Positions 15,025 through 16,795 of a stretch of DNA of 16,795 nt are shown here, in pieces. The notes under the pieces were generated by a model, which worked only from the letters and a program-made list of their open reading frames with translations, made no database searches and was not told the origin of the DNA. Position numbers and translations under genes: made by a program. Origin of the DNA: Candidatus Fermentibacterales bacterium (GTDB lineage Bacteria; Fermentibacterota; Fermentibacteria; Fermentibacterales; JAFGKQ01); the NCBI GenBank assembly GCA_016928495.1, contig JAFGKQ010000280.1, positions 1-16,795 of the forward strand, in the 5' to 3' direction. Position 1 is the stretch's first letter; every line of letters begins with the position of its first letter.

Positions 15025-16795
15025 ATACCCAGATACTTCCTCAGCGTCTTCGGGTCTACGCCGAGCATCTCCGCCGCTCTGGCCCTGTTGCCTCCGGCCA
15101 GGTCCAGGACCCTCCTCGCATGCTTGGCCATGGCGTTCGTCATGGACTCCCCGCGGACGGTCTCGCCTGCGCCGGCGCGCGGCCGTTCGAGGGCTATGTC
15201 TGATTCGGTGATGGGACCGGTTCCCCCGGTGACCACCAGGGCCCTGTGGATCACGTTGCGCAGCTCACGGACGTTGCCGGGCCACGAGTGGCCGGCCAGC
15301 TTCTCGAGCGCACCTCTGGTCATCCTCAGGGCCGCCTCCTGCTTCCCGGTCCCTGCGTCCTCCGTGAAAGAGCCCGCGAAGTGCTCCGCGAGCAGCGGGA
15401 TGTCCCGTATCCTGTCCGTGAGGTCCGGCAGCCGAAGGACGACAACGGCGATCCTGTAGTAGAGGTCCTCTCTGAACTGCCCGTCAGCCACCATGCTCAT
15501 CAGGTCCCTGTTGGTGGCGGCTATCAGCCTGAACGCGACGCTTCTCTCCCTCGTGTCACCCAGTCTCCTGAAGGTCCCCGTCTCGAGCACTCTCAGGAGC
15601 TTGGCCTGCAGCGAGAGGTGCATGTTGCCGATCTCGTCGAGGAAGAGGGTTCCTCCCTCGGCGGTCTCCAGAAGCCCCTGACGATCGTGGCGGCTATCGG
15701 TATAGGCGCCTCTCCTCGCGCCGAAGAGCTCCGACTCGAGAAGGTGCTCCGGTATGGCGCCGCAGTCGACTGCGACGAAGGGGCCGCTGGCGGATCTGCC
15801 AGTGGAGTGAATTCCTCTGGCGACCAGCTCTTTGCCCGTACCGGTGCTGCCTACTATCAACACCGGGACAGCCTGCGGGGAGATCCTCATCATGGTCCTC
15901 TTGAGATCCCTCATCGCTGCCGACCTGCCCACGAGCTCCGGATAGGGGGCACCGGGGAGATCGGGCCCGGCGCTTCGAGCCGGCGTCGAGAGAACAGCGG
16001 CGATGATGAGAGGAGCCATCATCCTGGCCGTCGCGATGTCGTCTCCTGCGGCGTAGAGGGAGACTCCTCCCGATTCCGCGAGCATCACCTCATCGGGATC
16101 GCCGCCCGGGGACGTCGCGAGATGCCGCAGGCCGAGACCGCCTGCCAGGGCTTCCAGCCCCGGGCCGTTCTCCGTCGCCTGAGCCCGGATCCATTCGGCC
16201 AGAGTCTCGATGTGCTTCTCGAGGTAGGCCGGCTCCGGGGGTGGCTGCCCGGAGCCTTCGGCGAGCGAGGCCAGGGGCTCGTTGACCCGTCGGAAACCCT
16301 CGAGGTCTTCCTCGGGCAGGGCATCGCAGAGGTCCTGAAAACTCCTGACGAGCCTGGAACGGAGCCTTCCTTCCGAGGGCACTCCGTAGGTGGAGGCCAG
16401 CTCGCAGGCCTTGAGGGGAGAGGGTAGGTCCAGCAGCTCCGCGAGCGCCGAGTCCCGCTCCGAGACGTTGCCTTCGGATGTCACGACCCGGGTCTCCAGG
16501 ATCTCGGACAACAGGCCCAGCTCCTCCGCGCGCCACCTCAGATCGCTCCTGCCCTTCCTGACCGGCCTCACCCTGGCGGTGGAGAGGTCGCACAGCAGCG
16601 CGAGATGCCTGTCCCCGAGGAGATCCGAGATGGATGCGACCCTTCTCAGGGTCTCCTCGGCGCGTGCCGTGTCGTTCTCCTGGAGGAGCAGCCGGGCGGT
16701 GTAGAGCAGGCTGAGGGCGTTGGGAAGGGCGAGCCCCTGCTCGGCGGCCATGCTGGCAGCTCTCCTCGCGTCGGGTATGGACCTCGCTCCCCTGC
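15000..16795 (-). CDS. Sigma-54-type AAA+ activator with TPR-like N-terminus (partial)
   Basis: A transcriptional activator cut by the right edge; 597 residues are visible. The frame has an ATG at 16751 but stays open through the edge with coherent helical sequence (ARRAASMAAEQG), so the true start is outside. Numbered from ATG 16751: residues 1-170 are helical and TPR-like, and 175-260 form a poorly conserved region that may be GAF-like. The AAA+ domain spans about 272-505 with Walker A GSTGTGKE (301-308), the sigma-54 contact loop GAYTDS (348-353, normally GAFTGA), Walker B TLFLDE (368-373), Arg-rich FREDLYYRI and WPGNVREL (490-497). A Fis-type helix-turn-helix, NRARAAEMLGVDPKTLRKYL, lies at 555-574. 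There is no receiver domain, so the input probably comes through the N-terminal region. Target genes are unknown. Confidence 0.92.
   Translation of the reverse strand, partial: RGARSIPDARRAASMAAEQGLALPNALSLLYTARLLLQENDTARAEETLRRVASISDLLGDRHLALLCDLSTARVRPVRKGRSDLRWRAEELGLLSEILETRVVTSEGNVSERDSALAELLDLPSPLKACELASTYGVPSEGRLRSRLVRSFQDLCDALPEEDLEGFRRVNEPLASLAEGSGQPPPEPAYLEKHIETLAEWIRAQATENGPGLEALAGGLGLRHLATSPGGDPDEVMLAESGGVSLYAAGDDIATARMMAPLIIAAVLSTPARSAGPDLPGAPYPELVGRSAAMRDLKRTMMRISPQAVPVLIVGSTGTGKELVARGIHSTGRSASGPFVAVDCGAIPEHLLESELFGARRGAYTDSRHDRQGLLETAEGGTLFLDEIGNMHLSLQAKLLRVLETGTFRRLGDTRERSVAFRLIAATNRDLMSMVADGQFREDLYYRIAVVVLRLPDLTDRIRDIPLLAEHFAGSFTEDAGTGKQEAALRMTRGALEKLAGHSWPGNVRELRNVIHRALVVTGGTGPITESDIALERPRAGAGETVRGESMTNAMAKHARRVLDLAGGNRARAAEMLGVDPKTLRKYLGIYERLEDT

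Noticed and set aside
15246-16427. A 393-codon plus-strand frame opposite the activator
   Set aside because: The minus strand encodes an unmistakable AAA+ domain and helix-turn-helix across the same bases.
1-16795. Defence, CRISPR, phage or transposon system
   Set aside because: No repeat-spacer array, transposase, integrase, nuclease pair, reverse transcriptase or terminal inverted repeat could be found. The genes are envelope and housekeeping functions.

Overview
The window looks like a chromosomal stretch from a GC-rich, diderm (Gram-negative-type) bacterium. The coding frames have strongly G/C third positions, yet AGG (Arg) and ATA (Ile) codons are common. A TamA/TamB outer-membrane pair, a Spy/CpxP-like periplasmic protein, a lipoprotein with a clean lipobox and a sigma-54-type activator all fit a diderm. 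An uncultured lineage near the Fibrobacteres-Chlorobi-Bacteroidetes group or a related candidate phylum is possible, but that is inference; nothing here fixes the taxon. I see no rRNA, tRNA, CRISPR array, insertion sequence or phage gene.

Layout. (1) 1-2993, plus strand: the last residues of an upstream gene, a large membrane protein with a spermidine-synthase-like domain (possibly starting at CTG 69), a hairpin, and a small GYD-domain protein. (2) 2994-4631, plus: a promoter region with a direct repeat GTTAC-N5-GTTAC, a Spy/CpxP-like secreted protein, a perfect 16-bp hairpin, and a lipoprotein of unknown function. (3) 4642-6296, minus: a two-gene operon, a DUF1232 membrane protein followed by an aldo/keto reductase carrying two 4Fe-4S motifs. 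(4) 6490-7416, plus: fabD on its own. (5) 7426-9009, minus: a ThiD kinase fused to a zinc-ribbon Nudix hydrolase, followed by a 70-residue free-standing DnaJ-type zinc-finger protein. (6) 9071-15024, plus: tamA, tamB and a 3-methyladenine DNA glycosylase, tightly packed (tamB and the glycosylase overlap as TGATG). (7) 15000 to the right edge, minus: a large AAA+ Fis-type transcriptional activator with a TPR-like N-terminal part, truncated by the window end and overlapping the glycosylase tail-to-tail.

How the genes may work together. TamA and TamB form an envelope machine. The Spy-like protein and the lipoprotein are also envelope products, and the repeat before the Spy-like gene has the geometry of an OmpR/CpxR-type site. 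The remaining genes (fatty-acid initiation, thiamine salvage, base-excision repair, redox) look like ordinary housekeeping functions in a rearranged order. There is no obvious multi-gene defence or mobile system. The most unusual item is the ThiD-Nudix fusion with its zinc-finger neighbour. No gene-free stretch exceeds 300 bases; the longest is 6297-6489.
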